In this document: in pieces, positions 27,302 through 41,665 of the stretch
Numbering within the stretch: the stretch's first letter is position 1
Layout of the letters: the number at the start of each line of letters is the position of its first letter
Origin: Acidobacteriota bacterium
Lineage (GTDB): Bacteria; Acidobacteriota; Vicinamibacteria; Vicinamibacterales; JAKQTR01
Direction: 5' to 3'
Length of the DNA: 53,336 nucleotides
Assembly: GCA_026393675.1 (NCBI GenBank)
Contig: JAPKZQ010000008.1
Location: 1 to 53,336, forward strand
The notes under the pieces: model-generated
What the model was told of the DNA's origin: nothing
The model's database searches: none
What the model saw: only the letters and a program-made list of their open reading frames with translations
Made by a program: the position numbers and the translations under genes

Positions 27302-28813
27302 CTACTTCCCGATACAGAAGCGCTCGAAGATCGCGCGGAGAATGTCTTCGCTTGTTCGCTTCCCCACGACTTCGTCAAACGCGCGGCGCGCGGCCGCCAG
27401 ATCCGCGAGCACCAATTCCTCGTTGAGACGCTCCCCCATCGCTTCAAGACCCAACAGTGCGCGGTCGATTGACTCGCGCGCGTCGCGCAGAAGCGCTTCG
27501 TGGCGGATGTTGGTGACGAGAGGCGCTTCAACGCGCGGTTCGGCGACTTCCAGCGCGCGCCCGATCGCGTCGCGCAGCGTGGAGAGACCGGCGCCCGTCT
27601 TCAAAGAGATCTCAACAGGAACGTCGACGAGTTCGACGGTGGTCCATGCGCGCGGCAAGTCGACCTTGTTCACAATCACCAACCGTGGCGCCTTCGCCGT
27701 ACGCGCAAGAACCTCTTCGTCGTCTGCCTCCAGCGGCCGCGATGCATCCAATATCGCGAACACGAGGTCCGCCACGCTGTGGACTCGGCGGGCTCTCGCC
27801 ACGCCCTCGCGCTCGATCTCGTCCTGAACGTCACGAATGCCCGCCGTGTCGACAAGGCTCAACCGCACGCCCTCGAAATCGACGGTCTCGCGCAGCAGGT
27901 CCCTCGTTGTCCCTGGAATGTCCGTCACGATCGCGCGTTCCGCACCGACGAGCCAATTGAAGAGGCTCGACTTCCCCACGTTTGGCTTGCCGACGATCGC
28001 AATCTGGCGGCCTTCCCGGATAATCCGCCCCAGACGTGCGCCGCCAAGCAACCGATCGATTCCGCCACCAACATCTCGCAGCGTCGCCGTCACTGTGGGC
28101 GGATCGACGAAGTGGTAACCCTCGTCTGGAAAATCAATCGACGCTTCGAGTTTCGCCACCAGATCAAACAACGGCGCGTCCAACGCCGCGATTGACCGCG
28201 TGAGCGTGCCCTCAAGTTGGTCGAACGCCACGCGCGCCTGCAACGGCGTCACGGCATCGACAAGATCGCCCACCGCCTCCGCCTGCACCAGGTCGATGCG
28301 GCCGCCCAGGTATGCGCGAAACGTAAACTCGCCGCGCTCAGCCAGCCGCGCACCCGCACCGATCGCGGCGCGCACAATCTCGCGCAGCACCGCTGGACTC
28401 CCGTGCGCACTGATTTCGACGACGTCTTCTGTCGTGTACGAGTGCGGCGCGGGAAAAAACGTCGCGACGACCTCGTCTATCCTCTGCGCGGGGCCGGAAC
28501 CTGGCGCTCTTTCAGACGCGGCCGGCACGGCGGGGAAGTTGTGCGCCGCAATGAGATCCGGCGAGGCGCTAGCTTGCGCAACATCCTTGGTCGGTCGGAG
28601 CACGCCTCCACGCGGCGTTTCTGTTGCGGCGAGTGGCGCTGACCAGGGCCTGACAAACGTGTGTGTGGCATAACGCGGCTGGAGCGGATGCGGCGTCGCG
28701 AGAATGGCGCGGGAGACGTCTGCCGTGAGAGGTCCGCTGATGCGCACCACACCGATGCCCCCACGCCCGCTCGGCGTTGCGATGGCCACGATGGTGTCGG
28801 TGGGGGAGAACAC
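27302..28813 (-). CDS. mnmE: tRNA modification GTPase MnmE (TrmE)
   Basis: The product is 503 residues from a GTG at 28813 (VFSPTDTIVAIATPSGRGGI). The frame continues upstream only through a palindromic repeat translated as HAGESRHPE. The G domain has GKPNVGKSS (about 275-283) and DIPGTTRD; the C-terminus is the conserved FCIGK with the zinc-free Cys used in catalysis. It is about 50 residues longer than E. coli MnmE. The extra residues (about 64-108, from ETPRGGVLRPTK to APGSGP) are in the N-terminal tetrahydrofolate-binding domain, encoded by DNA with palindromic symmetry (hairpin 28543-28569). Confidence 0.96.
   Translation of the reverse strand: MFSPTDTIVAIATPSGRGGIGVVRISGPLTADVSRAILATPHPLQPRYATHTFVRPWSAPLAATETPRGGVLRPTKDVAQASASPDLIAAHNFPAVPAASERAPGSGPAQRIDEVVATFFPAPHSYTTEDVVEISAHGSPAVLREIVRAAIGAGARLAERGEFTFRAYLGGRIDLVQAEAVGDLVDAVTPLQARVAFDQLEGTLTRSIAALDAPLFDLVAKLEASIDFPDEGYHFVDPPTVTATLRDVGGGIDRLLGGARLGRIIREGRQIAIVGKPNVGKSSLFNWLVGAERAIVTDIPGTTRDLLRETVDFEGVRLSLVDTAGIRDVQDEIEREGVARARRVHSVADLVFAILDASRPLEADDEEVLARTAKAPRLVIVNKVDLPRAWTTVELVDVPVEISLKTGAGLSTLRDAIGRALEVAEPRVEAPLVTNIRHEALLRDARESIDRALLGLEAMGERLNEELVLADLAAARRAFDEVVGKRTSEDILRAIFERFCIGK
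28543..28569. repeat. Palindrome within the mnmE insertion
   Basis: GCGCCG and CGGCGAGGCGC-type arms pair around CAATGAGATC. Looser outer pairing is seen between GTTGTG and GCGCAAC. It lies in the segment encoding residues absent from typical MnmE. Confidence 0.4.
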
Positions 28814-28863
28814 GATGTCGAACGCGATCCTACACCGACAGACGTGCGAGGAAGATCCGAACC

Positions 28864-28894
28864 TCTCTGGATGCCGGCTTTCGCCGGCATGACG
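28864..28894. repeat. Single palindromic repeat unit upstream of mnmE
   Basis: TCTGGATGCCGGCTTTCGCC and GGCATGACG belong to the same family as the copies at 27172, 29474 and 50231. The remaining gap (28814-28988) holds no gene. Confidence 0.75.
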
Positions 28895-28988
28895 ATTCAC
28901 CAACAGGGGAGCCACGCGTGATTCGAGCGGGAACGGCCGCCTTCGCCTACGGCTACGTCGTGCCGAAGAGATCCGCCCCTACGGATTA

Positions 28989-29441
28989 TTACCGACGGGC
29001 GGTGATGATCACGGTCTTCATGAAGGCGTCGCCGATCGATTCGGATGTCGCATTCGGCAATTCAGTGATCGCCATGTGGACGATGCGGCGTTCGTACGGG
29101 TTGAGGGGGCCCATTTCCTGCGACGCGCCGGTCGATACGGCCTTCTCCGCGAGAAACTTCGCCATCTTGTGCAACTCGGCGTCTTTGTCCTGCTGGAAGC
29201 CCAGGCAATCAACCGCCAGCCGTTGCCCCTCGGGAAGGTCGTCGCGGAAGATGCTCGACGCGATGTGCTGCAGCGCACTCAGGGCCTCGCCGCGCCGCCG
29301 CACAAGCAAATCGCCGCCTTCGCCATTCAGATTGACCCGCGGCCCGTCCGCCGTCTCTTCCATCGTCGCCGTCAGCGACAACCCCATGGCCGTCGTCACC
29401 GCCGTCACGAATTCCACAATGCGAGTATTCAGATCAGACAT
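28989..29441 (-). CDS. jag: KH/R3H RNA-binding protein Jag (SpoIIIJ-associated)
   Basis: The product is 150 residues starting MSDLNTRIVEFV (an ATG at 29456 is also possible; the longer frame upstream runs through a repeat). A KH-like domain (VNLNGEGGDLLVRRRGEALS ALQHI) is followed by an R3H domain (MGPLNPYERRIVHMAI). The usual N-terminal Jag-N domain is missing, so this is a short form. Jag proteins bind RNA and associate with envelope growth. It is between yidC and mnmE, its standard position. Confidence 0.9.
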   Translation of the reverse strand: MSDLNTRIVEFVTAVTTAMGLSLTATMEETADGPRVNLNGEGGDLLVRRRGEALSALQHIASSIFRDDLPEGQRLAVDCLGFQQDKDAELHKMAKFLAEKAVSTGASQEMGPLNPYERRIVHMAITELPNATSESIGDAFMKTVIITARR

Positions 29442-29473
29442 GGCTGCAACACCCATCACCTGACGAAAGCGTC

Positions 29474-29581
29474 CGTCATTCCGGCGAACGCCGAAATCCA
29501 GCCAGAGTGCCTCTCTGGATGCCAGCTGCCACCCCAACGCGGTTGCCGCGTCGGGGACCCCGGCTTCCGCCGGCATGACGA
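29474..29581. repeat. 108-bp composite palindromic repeat, copy 2
   Basis: This copy matches 27172-27279 over its full length with few differences, including the CACCCCAACGCGGTTGCCGC core. It fills part of the 298-bp gap between jag and yidC. The remaining sequence contains further GTCCCTACGGC-like repeat fragments and no ORF I can support. Confidence 0.85.
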
Positions 29582-29739
29582 TTCTCTGCTCGCGCGCGGC
29601 GTGCCGCGCCCCAACGGGAGATCGCCGGGTCTGAAGACCCGGCCTCCAGTGACGAAACACCCACCTCTGCCGCACGGCTTCGGCTGCGCGCGTCCCTACG
29701 GCAAATACCACCAGCGCTGGCGCAAGTCCGTGCGCGTCC

Positions 29740-31521
29740 CTACGAGACGCCGTTGGTCTTGCCTCCGCCGACCCTCTTAAGCTTCCGCTCCGCGGCCGGC
29801 CGCACCACGTGCACCACCTGCGGTCCGATAATCCGGTTGGTGATGACCTGCTGCAGAATCGCCAGCAGGTTACTGAAGAACCAGTAGATCACCAGGCCAC
29901 TCGGCGCCCACAGGAACATGCCGGTGAACACAATCGGCATGAACATGAACATCTTCTGCTGCACCGGGTCCGCGGTCGATGGCGTCATCTTCTGCTGCAC
30001 GACCATCGTGATGCCCATCAGCACCGGCGTCACGTAGAGCGGATCCTGCAGCGAGAGGTCTTTGATCCAGAACGCGAACGGCGCCCCGCGCAGCTCAATG
30101 GCCTGCGACAGCAAGTTGTAGAAGGCGAAGAGCACCGGCATCGTCAGGAGCATGGGCAGGCAGCCGCTTGCCGGGTTTACGCCGCGCTGCTTGTAGAGCT
30201 CCATCAGCTCAGTGTTCATCTTCTGCTTCTCGGGATCGGTCGCCTTCAGCTTGCCGTAGCGATCCTGAATGGCCTTGATCTCGGGCTGCAGCCCCTGCAT
30301 CTTGCGCATCGACACCACGCTCTTGTGGCGCAGCGGGAAGATGACGAGGTTGATGAACAACGTGAGCGCGATGATCGACCACCCGTAGTTGTGCAGGTAG
30401 TCGTTGATCCCGTTGAGCATGCGCAGCAGCGGGACGGAAATGAACGCAAACCACCCGAAATCAACCGCGCGGACCAGTTCCTGATCAATGCCCTGCAGCA
30501 GATCGAACTGCTTCGGCCCGATGAAGAACCTGATGGTCGCATTCGAGCCCGCTGGCGGCTTCACGGTGTAGGAGACGTAGTCGCGTGTCGTCTTTCCATC
30601 AGCGTTCGGCACCGAAGTCGTGTCGTACACGAGGCGTGCGCCTGGAACCGCGAACAGTGCCGCCGACATGAAGTAGTGATCGTCAACGCCGCCCCAGCGC
30701 ACGTCGCCTTCGTAGGTCGGTTGCGTCACAATCGCTTTCGCGTCGTGACGCTCGATGCTGCCCGCGCGGAACAGGATGCCTGCTGGCTTTTTGGAATACT
30801 GGCTTGTTGCGGCCGCCCCGACGTCACCAAGCCCGTAGCCCATCTTGAGCGCGAGGTTGGCGACCTCAACACCGGACGTAGTGCCGAGGCTTGCCTCGAT
30901 GGTGTAGTTCTTCGGATTGATCGCAAACGTCTTGCGCGCGCGGAGGCCACTCGCTTCCCGGTATTCGAACGCGACGAGCGCGACGCCGGTCTTCGGGTCG
31001 GTGCTCGGTCCGTCACCTTCAACGCGAAACAGAGCGCTGTTCAGCCGATCGTCAACGCTGGCATTCCCGGTGTCGATGGAGAACGGCCGAACGTTGCGCG
31101 GGACATCTTGAGGTACGAGATCGAGGGGTTTGCCAGCCTTATCGGTGTAGCGCTTCAGGCTCCAGTTCTTCAGCGTGGCGCCTTGGTTCGTGAACGTCGC
31201 GCGAATCGTCTCGGTGTCGACGAGCACGTCTCGCGCGTCGGTGTCACCAATCAGCACGTCGACCTTCGCCCCGACAGGCGCCTGGACGCCGGCCGGACTG
31301 GCCACGGTCGATGGGGCAGTGGCTGTGGCCGCGCCGGCCGGTTGGGCCGTTGCGGTCTGGCTGCCAGCGGCCGCCGCGCTGATAGCGCCCGTGCCGGTTG
31401 CAGCCTGGGACTGTGCCGTGCGGGCCGGAGGTTTCGCGACCGGCTTCGGCATGAATAGCGACTGGTAGGCGTAAAGCACCAGGAACGACAGGACAACGGC
31501 AATGAGGACGCGTTTTTCCAT
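29740..31521 (-). CDS. yidC: Membrane protein insertase YidC
   Basis: The product is 593 residues. An N-terminal transmembrane anchor (MEKRVLIAVVLSFLVLYAYQ) is followed by an Ala/Thr/Pro-rich linker and a large periplasmic domain typical of Gram-negative YidC. The conserved five-helix insertase core follows (SIIALTLFINLVIFPLRHKS, KMQGLQPEIKAIQDRYGKLK, GVNPASGCLPMLLTMPVLFA). It inserts and folds inner-membrane proteins. It lies directly after yidD (8-bp gap) in the rpmH-rnpA-yidD-yidC order. Confidence 0.97.
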   Translation of the reverse strand: MEKRVLIAVVLSFLVLYAYQSLFMPKPVAKPPARTAQSQAATGTGAISAAAAGSQTATAQPAGAATATAPSTVASPAGVQAPVGAKVDVLIGDTDARDVLVDTETIRATFTNQGATLKNWSLKRYTDKAGKPLDLVPQDVPRNVRPFSIDTGNASVDDRLNSALFRVEGDGPSTDPKTGVALVAFEYREASGLRARKTFAINPKNYTIEASLGTTSGVEVANLALKMGYGLGDVGAAATSQYSKKPAGILFRAGSIERHDAKAIVTQPTYEGDVRWGGVDDHYFMSAALFAVPGARLVYDTTSVPNADGKTTRDYVSYTVKPPAGSNATIRFFIGPKQFDLLQGIDQELVRAVDFGWFAFISVPLLRMLNGINDYLHNYGWSIIALTLFINLVIFPLRHKSVVSMRKMQGLQPEIKAIQDRYGKLKATDPEKQKMNTELMELYKQRGVNPASGCLPMLLTMPVLFAFYNLLSQAIELRGAPFAFWIKDLSLQDPLYVTPVLMGITMVVQQKMTPSTADPVQQKMFMFMPIVFTGMFLWAPSGLVIYWFFSNLLAILQQVITNRIIGPQVVHVVRPAAERKLKRVGGGKTNGVS

Positions 31522-31529
31522 GGATTCGA

Positions 31530-31796
31530 TCAGGCCTCTCGTCGCGAATGGCTACCTGAACAACTTCGCCTGTGGGGCACGGGGTCGAGGCCGGAACCGC
31601 CAAAAGGATGACACTTTCCCAGCCTGGCGAGACCGAGACCGATTCCGACGATGGCGCCATGGCGCTCGACGGCCTCAGCCATGTAGTCGCTGCAGGAGGG
31701 AAGGAACCGACACGAACCTCTAAACAACGGTGAAATAAGCCGCTTGTACGACTTTATCAGGTAAAGAACAACGCGCGCGGTCAGGCTACGCTTCAC
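31530..31796 (-). CDS. yidD: Membrane protein insertion efficiency factor YidD
   Basis: The product is 88 residues from a GTG at 31796. The motif IKSYKRLISPLFRGSCRFLP, SCSDYMAEAVERHG and LGKCHPFGGSGLDPVP is diagnostic. It is a small membrane-associated helper of YidC. An ATG at 31844 would force a 59-bp overlap with rnpA, so the GTG, overlapping the rnpA end by 11 bp, is preferred. Confidence 0.93.
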   Translation of the reverse strand: MKRSLTARVVLYLIKSYKRLISPLFRGSCRFLPSCSDYMAEAVERHGAIVGIGLGLARLGKCHPFGGSGLDPVPHRRSCSGSHSRREA

Positions 31797-32178
31797 GGAT
31801 TCTATGCCGGCGCCGCATGATGATGGCGCAGTAATCGGCTTCAACGGTCCGGTAGTCAGCCACGAGCATCTCCCGCTTAGGGATCACGATGATGTCGAGC
31901 CCGACGTGGGGCTTGTGGCGCCTGAACGCCTCGCGAACGAAACGTTTGGCGCGGTTGCGCTGGATGGCGTTGCCCAGCTTCCGCGTGGCGGCGATGCCCA
32001 GTCGGGCCGTCGTACCGCCGTTGGCCAGCACGAAGATCGTCATCAGGCGACTCGAACTGCGGCTCCCGCGTTCGTAGCCGGCCAGAAACTCCGGGCGTCG
32101 GCGCACCCGCTCGCCCCGTGACAGACCGGTGTCGACGGGCGGTTCGGCGCGATGTCCACAGAATGGCTCGGACGTCAC
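31786..32178 (-). CDS. rnpA: Ribonuclease P protein component
   Basis: The product is 130 residues from GTG at 32178. The signature RNRAKRFVREAFRRHK (RNR motif) and RLGIAATRKLGNAI identify the RNase P protein that matures tRNA 5' ends with the RNA subunit. The N-terminus is somewhat extended (TSEPFCGHRAEPPVDTGLSR). It is separated from rpmH by 19 bp. Confidence 0.95.
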   Translation of the reverse strand: MTSEPFCGHRAEPPVDTGLSRGERVRRRPEFLAGYERGSRSSSRLMTIFVLANGGTTARLGIAATRKLGNAIQRNRAKRFVREAFRRHKPHVGLDIIVIPKREMLVADYRTVEADYCAIIMRRRHRIREA

Positions 32179-32197
32179 GGCTGACCCGTTTTCCGCA

Positions 32198-32341
32198 CTA
32201 TTCGGACGAAACCGTGAGCTTCTTGCGCCCCTTGGCGCGCCGGCGCTTCAGGACCTGCTGGCCGTCTTTGGTGGCCACCCGGACGAGAAAGCCGTGTGTG
32301 CGTTTACGATGACGAATATTGGGCTGAAACGTGCGCTTCAT
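32198..32341 (-). CDS. rpmH: 50S ribosomal protein L34
   Basis: This is a 47-residue gene. It reads [20 protein letters not shown], then [20 protein letters not shown] and KLTVSSE, an unmistakable L34. AAGGTG five bases upstream gives a good ribosome binding site. It is the first gene of the minus-strand operon that diverges from dnaA across the origin region. Confidence 0.97.
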   Translation of the reverse strand: MKRTFQPNIRHRKRTHGFLVRVATKDGQQVLKRRRAKGRKKLTVSSE

Positions 32342-32377
32342 GCTGGCACCTTGTTTTCGCGAAAGATAGAACCATTT

Positions 32378-32407
32378 ATACTATCGGGCCGCAGCCCTGG
32401 TCGTCAA
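32378..32407 (-). promoter_or_regulatory. Promoter of the rpmH-rnpA-yidD-yidC operon
   Basis: On the minus strand, TTGACG (32402-32407), an 18-bp spacer and TAGTAT (32378-32383) lie about 37 bp upstream of the rpmH ATG. Confidence 0.55.
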
Positions 32408-32490
32408 CCAATTGGAAGGCGGGGTTGGGTTTTTCTGGCTTCCAATCACCCCGAAAATTCGTCCCGCCCCGGCGCCGCCTGTGGTACATT

Positions 32491-32595
32491 CCAGAGCCTC
32501 GCTCTGGCCCTTCGACAAGCTCCCTTCGACTACGCTCGTGGAGCCCCCCGAGCAGGGTCGTGGGGCTCAGGGCCAGCCCTCAGCGAAGGCTCTGA
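32491..32595. repeat. Large imperfect palindrome beside oriC
   Basis: Outer arms CAGAGCCTCGCTCTGGCCC and GGGCCAGCCCTCAGCGAAGG CTCTG pair with small gaps, with inner CCTTCGAC and TCGTGGAGC elements. It belongs to the CCTTCGACAAGCTC-type dispersed repeats common in such genomes. Confidence 0.6.
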
Positions 32596-32662
32596 TTTTG
32601 GCCTGAGTCGAAGCCCGAAGGGCGGCCGATCCGGGCCTTTGTAAATAGGCCGGGCTGGGGAC

Positions 32663-32734
32663 TTTTCAACAGATGTGGAAAAAGTTGTGGAAAACCCCAG
32701 AGGCGAAAGGTGGGCGCAGCCCGGGTTTTCCACA
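32663..32734. other. Predicted oriC core with DnaA boxes
   Basis: The 504-bp gap between divergent rpmH and dnaA contains three exact TTTTCCACA boxes: two on the minus strand (32674-32682 and 32686-32694, four bases apart) and one on the plus strand (32726-32734). A TTTTCAACA near-match lies at 32663-32671. The position, next to dnaA and with gene orientation diverging on both sides, supports an origin. A clear AT-rich unwinding element was not identified here. Confidence 0.75.
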
Positions 32735-32845
32735 TGTTTTTTGGGGTCCCTGGCGGTCGAAACCCGCTTCTGCAAGATTCCCCGGGGGCGAAAGCCCCGA
32801 TAAGCCAGACCGGACGTCGCTTCCGGCTGGGTTCTGAGGCGTCTC

Positions 32846-34210
32846 ATGGAAAGCCACAACGTCTGGGACGACATCCTCGCCCGCATCGAAACGAAGATCA
32901 ACCGGCATAGTTTCTATACCTGGTTCAAGCCAACCACGTTCGTGTCCCTGGTCGGCGATGCGGTGACGATCAGAGTTCCAAACCCGCTGTTTCGCGACTG
33001 GCTGACCAAGCACTACTCAGGACTCATCAACGAAGCGCTAGGCGAGATCGACCGCCCGATGCTGGCGATCACGTTTGCGACGGACCCGCGTGCGGATGCG
33101 CCGTTGTCGGCCGAAGCCGCCCCGCCCATCGCTCCCGAAGAAGAGGAAGAGGCGTCGTCCTCTTACAGTGGTGTCGCCTACGAAGGCAGTCCGTCGGTAG
33201 GCCTCAATCCGCGGTACCTGTTTGACACGTTTGTGGTCGGACAGTCGAATCAATTTGCCGAAGCGGCCTGCCGCGCCGTCTCGGAGGCTCCGGGGCGATC
33301 GTATAACCCGCTCTATATCTACGGCGGGGTGGGCCTCGGGAAGACGCACCTCATGCATGCGATTGGGCACTATGTGCTCAAGCACAATCCGCTCTACAAA
33401 CTGACGTACATCTCGACCGAGCGTTTCATGAACGAGATGATCAACGCGGTGAAGAACGATGGCGTGCTGAATTTCCGCGAGCGCTATCGGTCGGTCGACG
33501 TGCTGCTGGTTGACGACATCCAGTTCCTGTCCGGCCGTGAGGGCACGCAGAACGAGTTCTTCCACACGTTCAATGCGCTCTACGATTCACAGAAACAGAT
33601 TGTGCTCAGCAGCGATTGTCCGCCCAACGAGATCACGTCGCTCGAGGAGCGCCTGCGCTCGCGTTTCGAGTGGGGGCTGATCGCCGACATCCAGCCGCCG
33701 GATCTCGAAACAAAAGTTGCCATTCTCAAGAAGAAAGCGGATGCCGAGAGCGTGCCGTTGCCCGACAACGTCGCCATGTACATCGCCGAAAAGATCAAAT
33801 CTAACATCCGCGAACTCGAGGGATCGCTCATCCGGCTGCTGGCGTTTGCGTCGTTGTCGGGACGCGAGATCTCCATCAGCCTGGCGCAGGAAGTTCTGAA
33901 GAACGTCATCGGGCACGACGACCGCGCGATGACGATCGACATGATCCAGAAGGCTGTCGCGGATCACTACCAGCTCAAGGTGGTGGAGCTGCGTTCGCGC
34001 AATAACTCAAAATCGATCGCCCTGCCACGGCAGATCGCGATGTATCTCTGCAAGGCGTTGACGACCGCGTCGTTGCCGGAGATCGGCCGCGGCTTCGGCG
34101 GGAAACACCACTCGACGGTGATCCATTCGATTCGCAAGATCGAAACCCTCCGGAAGAAGGACCGGGATTTCAACAGCGTTATCAACAGGTTGATCGAGGC
34201 GATGCATTGA
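32846..34210 (+). CDS. dnaA: Chromosomal replication initiator DnaA
   Basis: The product is 454 residues. Domain I starts NVWDDILARIETKINRHSFY, followed by an acidic linker (EEEEEASSS near 98-107). The AAA+ domain has Walker A GGVGLGKTH (about 160-168) and Walker B VLLVDDIQF (about 219-227). The DNA-binding domain has GRGFGGKHHSTVIHSI. The length is typical. It binds the TTTTCCACA boxes on either side of the gene. GAGG six bases before the ATG is the ribosome binding site. Confidence 0.98.
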   Translation: MESHNVWDDILARIETKINRHSFYTWFKPTTFVSLVGDAVTIRVPNPLFRDWLTKHYSGLINEALGEIDRPMLAITFATDPRADAPLSAEAAPPIAPEEEEEASSSYSGVAYEGSPSVGLNPRYLFDTFVVGQSNQFAEAACRAVSEAPGRSYNPLYIYGGVGLGKTHLMHAIGHYVLKHNPLYKLTYISTERFMNEMINAVKNDGVLNFRERYRSVDVLLVDDIQFLSGREGTQNEFFHTFNALYDSQKQIVLSSDCPPNEITSLEERLRSRFEWGLIADIQPPDLETKVAILKKKADAESVPLPDNVAMYIAEKIKSNIRELEGSLIRLLAFASLSGREISISLAQEVLKNVIGHDDRAMTIDMIQKAVADHYQLKVVELRSRNNSKSIALPRQIAMYLCKALTTASLPEIGRGFGGKHHSTVIHSIRKIETLRKKDRDFNSVINRLIEAMH

Positions 34211-34500
34211 TGATTGACGCCCACGCGGGCGTTTTCCACACCCCGTCGGCGCACGATGGTGTGGAGCATCTGTGGACGGGCGAAACCTTCAACAGGGTGC
34301 AGCCGAACCGATTCTTGATCTGCACGGAAAGTCAACAGGAATCGTGCCGCTCAAGTTCTTGTTTGACAATCACTTAACGCCTGTTTCTGTGCTTTTCAAC
34401 ACGCTTCTTTTTCAGTATAATTTCTTGTTCTCTGGATCTTCTCCTCTGGGTTACAGAAAGACCCGGCAGAATTGACTCGCTCCTCCAAGGACTGGACATC
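34211..34500 (+). promoter_or_regulatory. dnaA-dnaN intergenic region: DnaA box, AT-rich tract and dnaN promoter
   Basis: A TTTTCCACA box lies at 34232-34240 and a TTTTCAACA near-match at 34393-34401. TTTTCA (34393-34398), a 17-bp spacer and TATAAT (34416-34421) form a good promoter for dnaN-gyrB. This promoter overlaps the near-match box, so DnaA could regulate it. The 34395-34435 stretch is the most AT-rich part of the neighbourhood and could assist unwinding. Confidence 0.6.
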
Positions 34501-38258
<3,758 letters not shown>

Positions 38259-38286
38259 CGCAGGGAATAAGCACGTAGCAAGAAGC

Positions 38287-38314
38287 GTAGGGGCGCGATT
38301 CGTCGCGCCCGGAC
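38287..38314. repeat. GTAGGGGCGCGA hairpin repeat
   Basis: GTAGGGGCGCGATTCGTCGCG and CCCGGAC form a small hairpin in the gyrB-gyrA gap. It belongs to the GTAGGGGC family also seen at 41583-41642 and 13211-13232. Confidence 0.65.
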
Positions 38315-38362
38315 AGAAGCAAGAAGTTAAGAACGCAGACGTAGAGGACCCCGCACCGCATC

Positions 38363-40825
<2,463 letters not shown>

Positions 40826-40836
40826 AGGAGGCAAGT

Positions 40837-41562
40837 ATGTCTCGGCCCAACACGTTCCGGGTCCTCACTGTCCCCGTCCTAATGCTGATCGTTGTGATCA
40901 TGACCGCCTGTGGCGGAAATGCTGAGGAGCAGACGCTCTTCAACAAGTACTTCCAGTCGTCGAAGATGGCTGACAATCTCACGCTCGCCAACATTGCGAC
41001 CGTGGCGTTCGACCCGGCCATCGACGGCCAGATGCAGTCACACAGCATCACGCTGGTGGGCGAGGAGAAGACGGCTCCGCTGACGCTCAAGACCGGCGCC
41101 GAAGAGGTCCGCAAGGCCGTGGCTGCGGAGAGCGGGTTCACCAAGAGCAAGAAGGCGTTCCAGGACGCCAACGATGCCGCGATCGAGCGGATCGTCAAGG
41201 CCGAGGGCAAGAACCAGAAACTGACCGGCAAGGACCTTGAGATCCAGAGAACCTGGACGAAGTGGCGCGACGATGCCAAGGCGATGTCGCAGAAGGTCTC
41301 GGACGTCAAGAAGCGGGGGAACAATCGCCAGGTCGTGGAGATCAGCATCCTCGATCAGCGCAACCCGATCGACGTGACGGCCTATGACGGCGAGATGGCG
41401 ACGAAGGAAGTCACCATCCATGGCACGGTCAAGACGCCGGCGGGCGAGACCGTGACGAAGGACTACGTCTTCACGATGCAGCGCGCGACGCTGAAGAACG
41501 TCAACGGGAAAGACCAGGTCGGCCGCTGGGTGATTACGGGACGCAGGGAAGCGGCGAAGTAG
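40837..41562 (+). CDS. Putative lipoprotein of unknown function
   Basis: The product is 241 residues. The N-terminal hydrophobic segment ends in a lipobox-like IMTACGG (Cys25), predicting lipid attachment and export. The rest is charged and repeatedly Lys-rich (KSKKAFQDANDAAIERIVKA), with a beta-rich end (ATKEVTIHGTVKTPAG, DYVFTMQRATLKNVNGKDQ). No family was recognised. A strong GAGGAGG Shine-Dalgarno precedes the ATG, and the 11-bp gap from gyrA suggests readthrough expression. Confidence 0.8.
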   Translation: MSRPNTFRVLTVPVLMLIVVIMTACGGNAEEQTLFNKYFQSSKMADNLTLANIATVAFDPAIDGQMQSHSITLVGEEKTAPLTLKTGAEEVRKAVAAESGFTKSKKAFQDANDAAIERIVKAEGKNQKLTGKDLEIQRTWTKWRDDAKAMSQKVSDVKKRGNNRQVVEISILDQRNPIDVTAYDGEMATKEVTIHGTVKTPAGETVTKDYVFTMQRATLKNVNGKDQVGRWVITGRREAAK

Positions 41563-41582
41563 CGCAGAGAATTTCTGGTGGT

Positions 41583-41645
41583 GTAGGGGCAACCCCCTGT
41601 GGTTGCCCCACGTGACTCGGGCGGGCACGGGGGCCCGCCCCTACG
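41583..41645. repeat. Double hairpin repeat (GTAGGGGC...GCCCCTAC)
   Basis: Two hairpins, GTAGGGGCAACC with GGTTGCCCC and GGGCGGGC with GCCCGCCCC, are bounded by GTAGGGGC and GCCCCTAC. It lies between the convergent lipoprotein and pcrA genes and could act as a bidirectional termination structure, though it lacks a T-run. Confidence 0.7.
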
Positions 41646-41665
41646 CTTTCCTACCGACCGCTGTC

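Noticed and set aside
28814-28915. An extended N-terminus for MnmE (MAPLLVNRHAGESRHPE...)
   Set aside because: It is a translation of the palindromic repeat; the conserved protein begins at the GTG at 28813.
31530-31844. YidD starting at the ATG at 31844 (104 residues)
   Set aside because: It would overlap rnpA by 59 bp with non-conserved residues; the GTG at 31796 gives a normal length.
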